Positions 43,542 through 55,541 of a DNA stretch of 64,000 nucleotides are shown here, in pieces. Source of the DNA: Ariolimax columbianus (lineage: Eukaryota > Mollusca > Gastropoda > Stylommatophora > Arionidae). The notes below the pieces were generated by a model, which worked only from the letters and a program-made list of their open reading frames with translations, was not told the origin of the DNA and did not search any database. Location: contig JAVGWX010000019.1 of NCBI GenBank assembly GCA_036924085.1, positions 18,229,131 through 18,293,130 of the forward strand. The letters run 5' to 3'. The translations under genes and the position numbers were made by a program. The number at the start of each line of letters is the position of its first letter. The first letter of the stretch is position 1.

Positions 43542-44600
43542 ACCATTTCCAAGGAGCACGATCGCAGACCTGAGGTGGGTTATTGATCATTATGTTTCAC
43601 AGAATGATTGCTCTGAGCACCCCATCACAGGATACGTTATCTAGCCATACTGTGTACTCCTTTCCCTCCCTTCCTCCTCCCCTCATCCTTCCTCTCAAAC
43701 CCCCCCCCCCCCTCGTCTCTTACGACATTGATGGTAAGCCACAATAATACTATTCTTTACTCCTCTTTCTGTCCCCGGTAGCTTATTCAGCGGTACGCCT
43801 AATAAACCCGTCGTTATGGCCCCAGACGTCGAGAAATGACAAGAGTTTATATTACAAATTCAAAATGGTTGGCTTTGATCGGCAGTTTTTCTTGACCTGG
43901 TTACGTCACTTCAACATCCCGCCGCCCGTTTAATTTCTCCCCCTCACTTGCTCTGACACCATCCCTTCTGTTTTTTTCTTTGTCTAAATAAACACAAGAT
44001 AAAATAAATACAGAAAAAAAAACCAGGATAGAAACGGCGAAAACTAGACCTTTGGTTAATGAGGAATGCACATGTTATGTGTCGTATGCAGCTGCTCGCG
44101 GTGATATGGCCCGCGTGCTCTTCTCCTCGTGTCTCTCGCTTCTCAATTTAAACAAACTTCAAAGCTGGCCCTCGTCTGTAGTCGCCGTTTAAGCTAGGAG
44201 TCAAGCGACCATGTTGAAGTTTCTACGAGTGCACGTCCGGTTGTAAGCATTAGATTTGTGAATGGGTTCCAACTACAAAGTTGGCGTGATGTTTAGAAAT
44301 GGTCAAGCTGTCTGTCGCAGATTCGTTCGTCTGAGAATGTTAATTATCTCCGGCCTTTGCTTATCTTAGTTCCCGCCCCCCTTTTTTTATGTGTGGTAAG
44401 TTTAAGAAATTGTTCTTGTGTGTTTAATATACCAGCTGTCTCTAAGATATCTCACTTGATGTTGAGTTTTCCAACTGTATACACGAAATCTATCTGCGGT
44501 TGACATTACTGACCTTTTTTTTTTTTTTTTAAAGAAATCTCTTTGATTGTTAAAAGTGACTTACTATGTATTTAAGAGATATGTCTAAAAGGTTGCATGT
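43542..44600. other. unannotated
   Basis: A C run (43700-43712) and T run (44515-44531) only. No ORF or family match recognised. Confidence 0.5.
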
Positions 44601-44626
44601 TAGTTAGTAGCCACTTTTCTGTCATG

Positions 44627-44838
44627 GCTGACTATAGGTTGACGCGACCTTGGAGTAGCAACTTTTTACTGAGTTTTTTGTTTTCCTTTTCTTTTCGGTT
44701 TTGTCTATTCACTTCTCTGTGTTGCATGACCTTATTTTCGCCCAGCCTGAGGTGGCCCTTCAGGTTGCATCTCCATTTGGAACGGTCTGTAGCCATATCT
44801 TCAGAAGATGTCAGATCCATATCCAGAGAATTCATTTT
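44627..44838 (-). pseudogene. LINE C-terminal fragment, family shared with 55202
   Basis: MNSLDMDLTSSEDMATDRSK + WRCNLKGHLRLGENKVMQHR + EVNRQ on minus matches RRDMKALDMNLTAWEDEAVD + RNKWRCTLNGHFTLEEV and LQHREVKRR at 55202-55477. This is the KRDM-L--WE--A-DRSKWR tail of a LINE RT. Confidence 0.85.
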
Positions 44839-44851
44839 TGTGTGTTTTTTT

Positions 44852-45126
44852 TTGCTTAGATGTTTGCCTCACTAGTTTCTACTGGCGGAGGCGCGCCATT
44901 TTCCACCCCAGACCGTAGTCCATTGGGCGATATCAGGACACATAAACCAGTGCTTGGATGCATGTATGCGTCTGTAAGTATCTATGCTAGGTTTGTGCGC
45001 CCTCAGAAGCTAGCCCAACCAAAGTGCAATGGAAGGGCCTTACCATGAGGGCGCGTGTGGAAGTTGTGCAAGGGTGTGACTGTAGGACAGAGTCAAATGA
45101 AACAGAGTGAGGTAAGAGAAGAGTGG
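44852..45126 (-). repeat. dispersed repeat with GGGCGCACAAA motif, copy 1
   Basis: Matches 50154-50436 along its whole 275 bases with few changes. The 50 kb copy is preceded by (TTG)n, which read on minus is a CAA tail, so I assign minus orientation. On minus it contains CTTCTGAGGGCGCACAAACC, related to the GGGCGCACAAAAGAG of the CAA element. On plus both copies keep a 62-codon ORF (MFASLVSTGGGAPFSTPDRS and on), but there is no other sign that it is coding. Confidence 0.88.
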
Positions 45127-45461
45127 ACTATATTTTTCCAAAACAAATTCATGTCCCGCTTACATGGTCTTTATATACCATTTAAGAATAAACTGTGATG
45201 ACGGGAGAATCGCGAGGCGGCGTCAAGTTTGGGAGGGAACTACGTGTACGTGTTTGAGAGTTATCGAAGGCGAAGAGGGGAATGAAACCCATGTAAATAC
45301 ACCTGCGCAGAATAGATATATCCCCGAGTGGATCCCGGTGTCCCCTGCTGTGGAGGCAAAAATATGGCACTACACCTGCACAGATGTCGTGAAGGCGACT
45401 GCAGAGAGTTGTTTGTGCATAGGACTAGCAACCTCATCGCGAGCAACAAATGCGGGGGTCT

Positions 45462-45530
45462 CCGTCTGGAAGCGATCAAGCCGTTTGCCTCATGTTCAGA
45501 TGGCCGGGGTTCGAATTCCAGCAGCGGCTG
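45462..45530 (+). repeat. tRNA-like sequence (Met-like anticodon arm)
   Basis: GCGATCAAGCCGTTTGCCTC + ATGTTCAGATGGCCGGGGTT and a perfect B-box GGTTCGAATTCC. A CTCATGTT anticodon-loop-like stretch resembles tRNA-Met, but the A-box is poor and I see no acceptor stem. Probably a SINE head. The ORFs of up to 205 codons crossing it on all frames are not supported. Confidence 0.4.
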
Positions 45531-45559
45531 TCGGTTCACAGTGGAAATTTGTTTCCCTG

Positions 45560-45755
45560 AGATCCCTGGGTTTATCGATGGAGGGATCCCTAGGTTCATC
45601 GATGGAGAGATCCCTGGGTTCATCACTGGGGATACCAAGGTTCATCGCTGGAGATCCCAAGGTTCATCGCTGGAGATACCTGGGTTCATCGCTGGAGGGA
45701 TACAAGGGTTCACAGATGAAGGGATCCCTGGCTTCTTTGATGGAGCCACGGAGTT
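45560..45755. repeat. GATCCCTGGGTTCATCGATGGA array, about 8 units
   Basis: Units of 20 to 25 bases, GAGATCCCTGGGTTCATCGA and variants (CATCACTGGGGATACCAAGG). It starts 30 bases after the tRNA-like sequence. Confidence 0.88.
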
Positions 45756-46609
45756 CGTGCTTTTTGCGATGCCCTCGATAAGCAGCATCCCGTTCTACTG
45801 AAACTGATCCATACAGGGAGACTCTCGGTAATGATCTCGAGCCCTTGCCTTAGCTCTCGAGGAACAAACTGCAACATAAACAACCACTGAGAACCATTCA
45901 AATGGCTTTGCTGCACAGGCTTCCCACAGAATGGCAGCTGTAATGGTGGACCTATAATCCGGATGGAGCGGGAAATGGACAAGAAATAGATACGTTTATG
46001 ACAAATTAAAAAGGAAGCATCTACTATCAGAAACAGATGAGTTGACCATTTTTTCTTATATGTTGATTTGTTAATTCAGTGTTGTTGTCCCTGATGAAGG
46101 CTTATTGGTCGTAACGTAGGTTTTGTTTGTGTTCTCGTCTCGGTGCGGTATCTGACCATACTAATTTTTAAATTTTGATTGAGCTCAACCGTAATCAACT
46201 TTTACTAGTTTCTTTCATGTTTTTTTTTCTTCTCATGACAAATTAAAATGACCGACATTAAAAATTAATGTAACGGATTTTAAAAACGTTTAGAATATGT
46301 CTGGATTGGGTATCCAGTTTCAGAAACTAATAGACATTTTTTTTCTGGTGTTTACTTTGCCGTGTCTCCGCCTTATTGGTGTTGATGCTTATGTAACGGT
46401 ATGTCTCCGCCCACTTCTCCTCTCACCCACAGGAATTAATAGGCAAGTAAATCCGCGCATCCTTGTTTGCGTTAAGGAATAGAGTTATCTGATCTTCTCA
46501 TTTGAAGGCATGTCCTGTTTTTTTTAATATACTGACGTCTCACTCACTGTCACTCACTCAGAGAGGCTGGCATTATGTTATCTTAATTTTTCATTCATTT
46601 TGGTACTCG

Positions 46610-46930
46610 CACACTCATATACACACACGCGCGCACACGATGTGTCTCTTCCACTATCTGCGCACTCTACTTCTCTTTTAACACATACATCCACGCACAC
46701 ACACACACGAACTCACTCCATCATAAACATTTCACTCTAACTAGTTCCTTGCTGCCACATATCCACTCTTTCACCATTCTCTCCCTCGCTCGCTCCTGTC
46801 ACCTATATGCATATCACACACACACACGCACACGCACGCACACACACACACACACACAATCTCTCTATTTCGCTCGGATACGCCATCTCCTTACATATGC
46901 ACACATTATTTTACACTCGCTCACACACAA
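46610..46930. repeat. AC-rich compound microsatellite region
   Basis: (AC)n and (ACGC)n runs, the longest at 46816-46858, separated by CT-rich spacers. Confidence 0.9.
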
Positions 46931-47794
46931 ACACTCATCGTGAGGCCTCCTCTTCACCAATCATACATTCTTTCTCCTGAAATTTGTTCCTCTCAGAATT
47001 ACAAATCCCTTTAAACCATGAATACCAGCAATCATGGGGTTCCTTTTCACATTATCATCTAGCCTCGGCAACCAGCACCACTACATCGCAGGCCATCTTC
47101 CATCATTGGAGCCCAATCCTTCTCACGTATTGACACGGACGAGTAACTCTCATCCTCTCTGACCTGAGAGCTCTTCTCAGAGGACGTGGCGAGGGAAATA
47201 AAACCCTTTTAATGATGATGAGGTTTTCAAGTTTCTGCGAATATGTCGATTATGAGACGCTGAATTTAAGGAGAACCAGACAGTGTCTGCGTAATACATT
47301 TTAGCCGTCAAAGTACACGCACTTCAGCTGTTTTTTGTACACATTATTCGACCGTCTAAATTGTTAATTTTAAAAACAGTGTACATATATAACTAATCAC
47401 ACACATATTCGAACGAACAAGTCTCGTTCGTTGGGCAGACAATGGAATAAAGAAAAAGGGAAAATAGGAAATATTATCAGAGGACTACTCTCAGGAAGAA
47501 ATTGAACGAGACACAAAGTGGATTGAAATCGACGAGTTTTTTTTTTTTTGGAAACAGATAGATGGAAAGAAGTAAGGTAAAGAATAATTACAGATAAAGA
47601 AGGAATAAATGAAGAGAAGAGACTCGAAGTACTGAAAGAGAAGGAAAGAATACCAGAAGAGAAGAAGTGAAGTTGAGAATAATTAAAGAGAAAGAAATGA
47701 TACGTCAAGAGAAGGGAGTCGAAGAGCACCGAAGGAGAAAAAGATTAATAATTAAGAGAAGTGACGAGAAGACCTGAAAGAAGAATGAAGCGAC

Positions 47795-48765
47795 ATGAGG
47801 CCAAGAACAATATAAGAGACATGAGGCCAAGAAAATATAAGAGACACGAGGCCAAGAACAATATAAGAGACATGAGGCCAAGAAACACTATGAGAGACAT
47901 GAGGCCAAAAAACACTATGAGAGACATGAGGCCAAGAACAATATAAGAGACATGAGGCCAAGAACAATATAAGAGACACGAGGCCAAGAACAATATAAGA
48001 GACATGAGGCCAAGAAACACTATGAGAGACATGAGGCCAAAAAACACTATGAGAAACATGAGGCCAAGAACAATATAAGAGACATGAGGCCAAGAAAATA
48101 TAAGAGACACGAGGCCAAGAACAATATAAGAGACATGAGGCCAAGAAACACTATGAGAGACATGAGGCCAAAAAACACTATGAGAGACATGAGGCCAAGA
48201 ACAATATAAGAGACATGAGGCCAAGAACAATATAAGAGACATGAGGCCAAAAAACACTATGAGAGACATGAGGCCAAAAAACACTATGAGAGACATGAGG
48301 CCAAGAACAATATAAGAGACATGAGGCCAAGAAAATATAAGAGACACGAGGCCAAGAACAATATAAGAGACATGAGGCCAAGAAACACTATGAGAGACAT
48401 GAGGCCAAAAAACACTATGAGAAACATGAGGCCAAGAACAATATAAGAGACATGAGGCCAAGAAAATATAAGAGACACGAGGCCAAGAACAATATAAGAG
48501 ACATGAGGCCAAGAAACACTATGAGAGACATGAGGCCAAAAAACACTATGAGAGACATGAGGCCAAGAACAATATAAGAGACATGAGGCCAAAAAACACT
48601 ATGAGAGACATGAGGCCAAGAACAATATAAGAGACATGAGGCCAAAAAACACTATGAGAGACATGAGGCCAAGAACAATATAAGAGACATGAGGCCAAAA
48701 AACACTATGAGAAACATTAGGCCAAGAACGCTATAAGAGACACGAGGCCAAGAACACTATAAGAG
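47795..48765. repeat. 26-bp array with higher-order structure, about 37 units
   Basis: Each unit ends GAGACATGAGGCCAA. Four variants differ at the start: A = GAACAATATAA (26 bp), B = GAAACACTATG (27), C = AAAACACTATG (27), D = GAAAATATAA (25, with CACGAGG). The order A-D-A-B-C recurs several times (about 131 bp), then A-C dimers follow near the end. The 255-codon minus ORF and its fragments are artefacts of this array. Flanks 47560-47790 are GA-rich, and a G run lies at 48790-48806. Confidence 0.95.
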
Positions 48766-48959
48766 AATGTAGGGATAAATTAATAGAAGGGGGGGGGGGG
48801 GGGGGCGAAAACCCGAAATATTTAAAATAAAAATATGAACTGAAGTGAAGTGAAGCCAAGAATATTTAAAAAGAAATGAATTATAAATTAAGAGAAGGGA
48901 GACCATGAACAGAAACAGAAAGTAGGAATAATGACGAGAAGTGACATTGTAAACTTAAA

Positions 48960-49206
48960 GCCCACCCCCACAGAGTGGGTCTAAGAGACGCTGTCATGTG
49001 GGCTTGTTTATCACCCAAGCAAGCACCAGAACATATCCTGTTAGGACAGCCCTACTTATTCGGACCAAAGAAATGCAGTCTGGCCTGGGGGAGTGATTAT
49101 GCCTGAAAGGCTGTAGGGACCGACGAAGGCCTGAAATATAGTCTCCTTCGTGAACGTCACCAGACTACAAGCAAAGGATCAGTTGATCCAAGAAGAAGAA
49201 GAAGAT
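48960..49206 (+). mobile_element. retroelement 3' end with AAG tail, family unknown
   Basis: A 245-base stretch of balanced composition in purine-rich surroundings ends GGATCAGTTGATCCAAGAAG + AAGAAGAAGA. The tail type equals that of LINE-RH and the GAA-SINE. No coding motif; could be a LINE 3' UTR or a SINE. Confidence 0.45.
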
Positions 49207-49310
49207 GAAAAAGGAAGTAGCGAGACCAAGAAGAGAAAGTAGAAATAATGAATAGAAGTGATGGCAAGAACATAGTGAAAAAGAAGTAGGAACACGAATT
49301 TTTGTGGTCT

Positions 49311-49538
49311 ATTTTTTTTGCGATTGCCTTATTTTCTATTTTCCAATGCACTATGTTTTATATTTTCGCTCAGTGCATCCGACTTTGGCAAGCATTTTAT
49401 GTAAGGGTCTGCTTCCTCCTGCATTTTATAAGCGTTTTCTTCCCCGGATTAACGACCGGTGCTGTGATTGGGGTGCGAACCCAGCACCTTCGGGTTGTGA
49501 CCCGTGTCACTTACCACTAGCCCATGCCGTGCCCTGGA
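49311..49538 (-). mobile_element. tSINE-A copy
   Basis: On minus: GGCACGGCATGGGCTAGTGG + TAAGTGACAC, GGGTTCGCACCCC (B-box-like), AGGAGGAAGCAGACCCTTAC and GAAAATAGAAAATAAGGCAA. Same block order as 16309-16548. Confidence 0.85.
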
Positions 49539-50153
49539 AGAAGATTAAACTTCTAGGCTAGTAACTAAACAAAACAGCAACAACGATTGCCAAGACCTGT
49601 ATAATTTAATTAAACAACGAGAAACATACCAACCAAGCAACGTAATAGAAAGTAAAGTAACAAACAACAAGGACCTCACATCACTTGAGTCTTAAGGCAG
49701 AGGTCTCACATTTTTGTTCGATGATCATTCGTTATTGCACATTTTATTTTATTGTTATTATTTATTTTATTTATTATATTCATTTTATTTATTGCACAAT
49801 TTTCAAATTTGTACATTACTGATGGTAACAAATTTCAAATAAAATGTTTGTGTGGTGTGTAATGTGAAGTGAATATTTCCCATCAGATGAAACATGAGAT
49901 GGTGGGAGTGACATTTAGAGAGGTGAATCATCACCTACAGCTGGTTGTGGGTGAATGGTGATATACACTTAAAATGATGTTACTCTAAAAAATTAGTAAT
50001 GTACTTTTTGTTTTTGGATGAGATATTTGTGTTATATGCGTACATATGTGTACGTACCCATACACACACACACACACATACACACACATTTGTTTAGGAT
50101 CTAGGCTCTAGATGAAAAAATATTGATCCCAGGCATAGTTTTGTTGTTGTTGT

Positions 50154-50436
50154 TGCTAAGATGTTTGCCTCACTAGTTTCTACTGGCGGAGGCGCGCCAT
50201 TTTCCACCCCAGACCGTAGTCCATTGGGCGATATCAGGTCGCATAAACCAGTGCTTGGATGCATGTGTGCGTCTGTATGTACCTATGCTAGGTTTGTGCG
50301 CCCTCAGAAGCTAGCCCAACCAAAGTGCAATGGAAGGGCCTCACCATGAGGGCGCGTGTGGAAGTTGTGCAAGAGTGTGACTGTGGGACAGAGTCAAATG
50401 AAACAGAGTAAGGTAAGAGAAGAGAGAGAAGAGTGG
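50154..50436 (-). repeat. dispersed repeat with GGGCGCACAAA motif, copy 2
   Basis: See 44852-45126. The preceding TTGTTGTTGTTGTTG (50141-50155), read on minus, is the tail. The last bases AGAGAGAAGAGTGG match copy 1 apart from an inserted GAGA. Confidence 0.88.
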
Positions 50437-51316
50437 CCCCCAGGTTGAGCAGCCTCCCCAGGCATAGTTCTGGATGAAACATTCCTCTTAGCGTTGTGCA
50501 ACATGTCGAAGGATGTGGGTGAATTATTCTTGAAAATATAAATCCTTAATGTGCAAATGTATTTATTTTTCTTTAAGGTAATACTTATTACTTCTGTTTG
50601 TGGTATGCTGCGTATTATGACGCCGGCAGTTTTACATTGGAAGTCGAGAGGAAGGATAATAAGATTATTTTTTAAACCCGTAAACATATTATATTTTGTG
50701 TCCCTTAATTAAAACTGAGCGGAAAATTGTGCGAGCAAATACGACATTGATCTCGACAAGTTAGGCGCCACAGAAACATTTTTGATGACCTGCGGCCCTG
50801 GATTTCTCGTGCCTGTAATAAGGCGAACCAAAAAAGATAGAATTGGACCGACAGCAGGCTGTGACTTCATCAGGTTCACACGGACAGTTGAATGATTATA
50901 GTTGTTCTATGGTTCGATCCTAACTAAGTAAAGGGGCACATCATAAATGGCCCCTGACAGGAAATATCAAAACGCTTTGAAGCGGTTGCTTGTGCATTAG
51001 TTTATATGATGAGGCTGCTAGCCTCCAGCACAGTCGTCTTTAGTTGCCGTTTTCACCCACATTCAGTGGGGCTATACATTTTTCTACTTTCAGGGGCCCC
51101 TGTACTCGGACAGGGGGACTGAATATTGATCTTTTAACATGTTTTTCAAAGTGGTGTATGAGATAAATAATTTGTTGGTAGACCAAGATCTCACTCGAGA
51201 AACGCATGGTTGACCTTTCTCTTCGCTGCCAGCGAAACAGAACCATCACAATTCTAACTTACATCAATTATCGTTAGCGACCGATGCAGTTGTTCACGGA
51301 AACAAGACAAAGGGGA
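50437..51316. other. unannotated
   Basis: No array, family match or motif-bearing ORF seen. The preceding stretch 49539-50140 has AT-rich TTATTTTATTTA runs (49745-49795) and a short (AC)n (50060-50086). Confidence 0.45.
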
Positions 51317-51324
51317 GACACACA

Positions 51325-51379
<55 letters not shown>

Positions 51380-51388
51380 AGGGAGGGA
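51317..51388. repeat. (AC)n-(GA)n-(GGGA)n microsatellite
   Basis: ACACACAC passing into GAGAGAGA and then GGGAGGGAGGGA. Confidence 0.96.
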
Positions 51389-51729
51389 CACATGCTTATA
51401 AGAAAGATAAATCATCAAGAGTATGTCGACAGAAGTCTGGTACTCTTCAGGCGAAAAGAGACTTCGTGTCAGACCTCCTACGGAAAACCTACCTAGTACG
51501 CCGTTACATCATCCACGATGCATCAAAAGGGCAGCGTATTTCCTATTGAACCTCCATAGCCCAAGATAGAGATAGCTGGAGACAAAGTTATGACCCGCAG
51601 CATTACAATCAACGCTGGGCAATGGGTCATCAAGTTATAGCAGACACTGCTGTTGTGGATGAAGTGTCTGAGATTTCATTGGACTAGGTGTTAGGTTTTT
51701 ATGAGGTTTGGTGAACTGTTCCGTTCCCG

Positions 51730-51884
51730 GTTGGATTTCTTTCCTTGATGCATTTCCTTCATTGACAGTACACCAGGTGTCAATTTACAGCTGGATCAAC
51801 CGAATTGTGTCACTAACATGAGTCGAACCCGGTATCTTTGCCGCGTGTGGCGAGCGTTCTACCGTAAAGCTATTGATAACTGCC
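51730..51884 (-). mobile_element. tRNA-derived SINE fragment
   Basis: On minus: TAGCTTTACGGTAGAACGCT + CGCC (A-box and D-arm like), then a B-box GGGTTCGACTC (51820-51830), then GTTGATCCAGCTGTAAATTG + ACACCTGG. The last block is a diverged version of the CAGCTGTAAATGGGTACCTG motif at 13275. Extra bases in the anticodon arm exclude a working tRNA. Confidence 0.65.
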
Positions 51885-52409
51885 TACCCGTCTTTACAGA
51901 TATAACGCGAAGCAGAAAAAAGCCCTCACAGGAAATAAAATGAAGTTCTCTGAGAGGGTGGGATTTTGAAAGAAAGAACGCCACAGTTGAATAAAGTGGA
52001 ATATATATTTGGGCCAGGAGATAGACGCTTCTTGTATGTACGAGGCAAGATCTTGAGGGAATGCCAGGTGTGATAAGCCAAGTGGTGTCGATAAGTACGT
52101 ATGAAAAGAGAAGACGAAGCCAGGGAGAGAATATTGCCGTCATGAAAAATGAACTGAAATACGGGGTGAGGAAGTATAAAGGGAAGATAAAGATTTGGCT
52201 ATAAAGCACATACAAGGAGGTACCTAATGGTGAATGAACAAGACATTGATAGACAGAAACATAGATGTAGTTACCTGGGGCTTTGGGTGAGTAAATGGGC
52301 ATTTAATGATAATTAAATTCGTACTTGTTTCATGGATGTATAGTATATTCATTGGCTATCACTGTCTTTTTTCTGTTATGTAAGATTAGTTCTCACGGAA
52401 ACATTTATA

Positions 52410-53010
52410 CGAGGGCAAGTCAGCAAATAAGTCATAAATGACTATTTAAAGAAAATCCTAAATGCGATACGAACTTACAAACCATTTATTATTTCACTAC
52501 ATTGTCCATTATCTCACAACATAGTTTCCATCAACACTGGTCCCATAGTTTTATCAGTGGAATGACATGCTCAGTCGGTCCAGGTTGTCGTTGTCGTCGT
52601 CAGTCAGTTGGTCCGTGAGCATAACTTCCGGAAATTCAATCGATCATGAATTATGCTGTAGGGTCAACTATGTGAACACCCAGTTGCAGTTACAAAACTG
52701 TCTATCGTTTATGACCTGTGAAATCGAACCATATCCACCATCTATCACATAGAAGCTTATATTGTAATATGAACTGTGCTCTTAGGTCGAGCTTCATCAT
52801 TTTGAATCGTCCTCGAGAAACTTTTCCCACCTATCTATGCATCTTGTTAAGCTACACACACTTCTCATCGTAAACAGGAAGCATTTCCTTATGAAATATC
52901 ATTTGCAGAATGTCCTGTTTGCGAAATAGGAACGCACATCAGCATGCATCTTTTTGAGTATACACTCTGTGAGCTCGGACCCCATTTTGCATCTTGTCTG
53001 CGTACATGCA
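52410..53010 (-). pseudogene. mariner element remnant, internally deleted
   Basis: Left end CGAGGGCAAGTCAGCAAATA after a TA (52408-52409), like the CGAGG end of the fold-back element. On minus, 52780-52930 reads DILQMIFHKEMLPVYDEKCV, a stop, LNKMHR, then VGKVSRGRFKMM: the HTH part of a mariner (SETMAR-like) transposase. Near 52540-52560 minus reads LIKLWDQC and DGNYVVR, the C-terminus. The DDD core between them is missing. The right-hand terminal repeat could not be found, so the outer limit is approximate. Confidence 0.65.
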
Positions 53011-53339
53011 AGCGATATTTAGCGTCTGCTACCTACATTAATTCTGAAGCTGGATGGTGCTGCCTCCTAATGTCACCTTTTGAACCTACCAGATAGATTT
53101 GTCAGCTATGTCATATCCGTTTGCGATCTACTTACTGTTTTATCATCATTTGTAATATTGGTTATGGCAATCTGTCACTAGAGCATATAAAGACGCACAC
53201 AGCGCATAAACAGAAGCACCCAGCCCATATACAGACGCACCAAACTAAAACGTCGTGTTCGGTTCTGGACCACTGTAGGAGATGACAAATAGTTGTAGCT
53301 AGAGTTACCGAATGTTGTCCAACTTTCAGTACATATAAA

Positions 53340-54104
53340 AGTCCAATAACATATTCATACGACAATTTATTAAGTGGGCCAATAACATATTTACATTATA
53401 ATTTATTAAGTATGCCAACAGCATATTATTAATACAATCTATTAAGTATGCCAATAACATATTTACACTACAATCTGTTAAGTATATCAACAACATATTT
53501 ACACTACAATTTATTAATTGTACCAACAACATATTTACACAATTTATTAAGCGAGCCAACAGCATATTTACACTACAATTTATTAATTGTGCCAACAATA
53601 TATTAAACTACAATTTATTAATTGTGCCAACAGCATATTTACACTTCAATTTATTAAGTGTACCAACAACATATTTACACTACAATTTATTAATTGTACC
53701 CAAAACATATTTACACTACAATTTATTAAGCGTGCCAACATCATATTTACACTACAATTTATTAAGCGTGCCAACATCATATTTACACTTCAATTTATTA
53801 AGTGTACCAACAACATATTTACACTTCAATTTATTAAGTGTACCAACAACATACTTACACTACATTTTATTAATTGTACCAACAACATATTTACACTTCA
53901 ATTTATTAAGTGTACCAACAACATATTTACACTACATTTTATTAATTGTACCAAAAGCATATTTACACTACAATTTGTTAAGTGTACCAACAACATATTT
54001 ACACTACAATTTATTAAGTGTACCAACAACATATTTACACTACAATTTATTAAGCGTGCCAACAACATATTTACACTACATTTTATTAAGCGTGCAGCAG
54101 CGCT
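53340..54104. repeat. 36-bp minisatellite, about 21 units
   Basis: TTTATTAAGTGTACCAACAA + CATATTTACACTACAA with AATTGTACC, AGCGTGCC and ACTTCAA variants. 36 is a multiple of three, so ORFs of 220 and 161 codons (FTLQFIKCTNNI, YLHYNLLSVPT) run through it on plus. The end of the 220-codon ORF (54105-54249) is non-repetitive but shows no motif. Confidence 0.96.
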
Positions 54105-55083
54105 ATTAAAACTGTTTGAAACTCAAAGGGAATTTAGAAATTGTTTGTTTACCTTAAAATATTTGTGTCGTTTGCTTAATGTACATTTGAAAATGTTTAG
54201 ATTTGAACAGGACCCCAGTGGTCCTATATATGTAGGAAGCATGGCTTAAAAAGGGATGGGTGTTATGGGGGTGCTCAATATATAAAGGGTATTGCTAGAC
54301 AAGCCACCACGACGAGACTTCTTGTAACGAAACACGTAGTGGTGGTATCGTGTACCTATGGTTCGTTTGGGTGCTAAGCGAATGACAAGCAAAAGAACTA
54401 TGTCGGAGACATGAAATATAACGTTATTTAGAACTGACATTCAGTTGAGATATGCCAGGAAAAGAGAAGAGGACGATGTGTGATAAAGTTGATGCAAAGG
54501 AGCGAGCAGACTGACGAGGGTCCAGGAACGAGACGAAATGAAGCTGTAGAAAATTAAATAAATGTTACATGCGCGATTGTAGTAATGATTAATTTGTTTG
54601 AGAGCTTTGGCGATGGCGGAAATATTAAATCATCCATTTCACGTTTATGATAGATCGGGATTGAGTAGAATGGAAGATTGAGTAGAATGGAAGATTGAGT
54701 ATAGAGGAGGTTATTTGCAAAAGATTGTTTGAGGAAGGAAAGTGTGTGATGAGTGAGAATTTCATCTTGTGGATTGAGAACACACAAAAGCATCCTTCTG
54801 GGTGCTCTCTGCAGACTTTTATTTAAGAATAAATTGTCTACAGCAGGGTTTCTTAACCGTTTTACGAATACAGATCTGTAATGGGTTGCCGAAAATGACC
54901 CCACAACCCCTTCGCCAGGTTATGGAAACCATCATCATCAGTCCTATAAAGACTATATATAGGACTTCAAATGATGTCATTAGCTTGATTTTACTTTACA
55001 TCTGTACAACTGGGAAAATGACATGTATGAGAACGCCATTCATTTTACCATATAATGAGAAATAATAACAGGATGTAACGGCT
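54105..55083. other. unannotated; possible hAT-like terminus at 54845
   Basis: CAGGGTTTCTTAACCGTTTT at 54844 recalls the CAGnGGTTCTCAACC ends of hAT transposons, but I see no partner end or TSD. A 116-codon minus ORF (54554-54904) has no motif. Confidence 0.25.
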
Positions 55084-55201
55084 AATGCTGGTCCCCTGGA
55101 TCAATTAGTTACATGGAGATGGGGAGGGTGGCTGCTGCACGGGCAGCATCCTGTTCTCCATGGAAGGATGGCCAAATATATTACTCGGATAGGCCTTCCT
55201 G

Positions 55202-55477
55202 TTGTACCTTTTGGTGTCGATAGACCACGTGCATCAAGTTAAACTGGGATGTTGGAATGCAGATGAAAAAAAAACAGTCGGCAAAACACAGTTGAGGTTC
55301 GAAGATGTGTGTAGGCGTGATATGAAGGCTCTGGACATGAATCTGACAGCCTGGGAAGACGAAGCTGTAGACCGAAATAAGTGGAGATGTACCCTGAATG
55401 GTCATTTCACGCTTGAGGAAGTTACGCCATTGCAGCACAGAGAAGTAAAAAGACGCCATTGCAACACAGAGAAGTAA
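55202..55477 (+). pseudogene. LINE C-terminal fragment (91 codons)
   Basis: HVHQVKLGCWNADEKKTVGK, QLRFEDVCRRDMKALDMNLT + AWEDEAVDRNKWRCTLNGHF and LQHREVKRRHCNTEK. Typical LINE end: GKxQLR--D--RRDM--L------WE--A-DR-KWR. Its last 16 codons come from the 29-bp array. Upstream bases from about 55090 (GLP at the end) may be the same LINE out of frame. Confidence 0.87.
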
Positions 55478-55541
55478 AAAGACGCCATTGCAACACAGAG
55501 AAGTAAAAAGACGCCATTGCAACACAGCGAAGTAAAAAGAC
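55426..55541. repeat. 29-bp tandem array, 4 units, at the LINE 3' end
   Basis: GCCATTGCAACACAGAGAAG + TAAAAAGAC at 55426, 55455, 55484 and 55513. The unit occurs once (TGCAACACAGAGAAGTGAAT, read on minus) in the sister LINE at 44720, so it expanded here. Confidence 0.92.

Noticed and set aside
44860..45048. 62-codon ORF conserved between 44860 and 50161
   Set aside because: Conservation follows from the whole 275-bp repeat being copied; no excess at the protein level can be judged by eye.
45164..45801. 205- and 157-codon overlapping plus ORFs
   Set aside because: Several frames are open on both strands; half is the ATCGATGGAGGGATC array and a tRNA-like sequence lies inside. No domain seen.
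47745..48512. 255-codon minus ORF with repeated WPHVSYIVLGL-type blocks
   Set aside because: Product of the 26-bp array; frames shift between units and overlapping frames are open too. No conserved start or flank.
53587..54249. 220-codon ORF resembling a repeat protein
   Set aside because: 36-bp minisatellite divisible by three; two frames open in parallel, and the non-repeat end has no motif.
54844..54915. hAT transposon end (CAGGGTTTCTTAACC)
   Set aside because: No partner terminus, no 8-bp TSD and no transposase sequence nearby.
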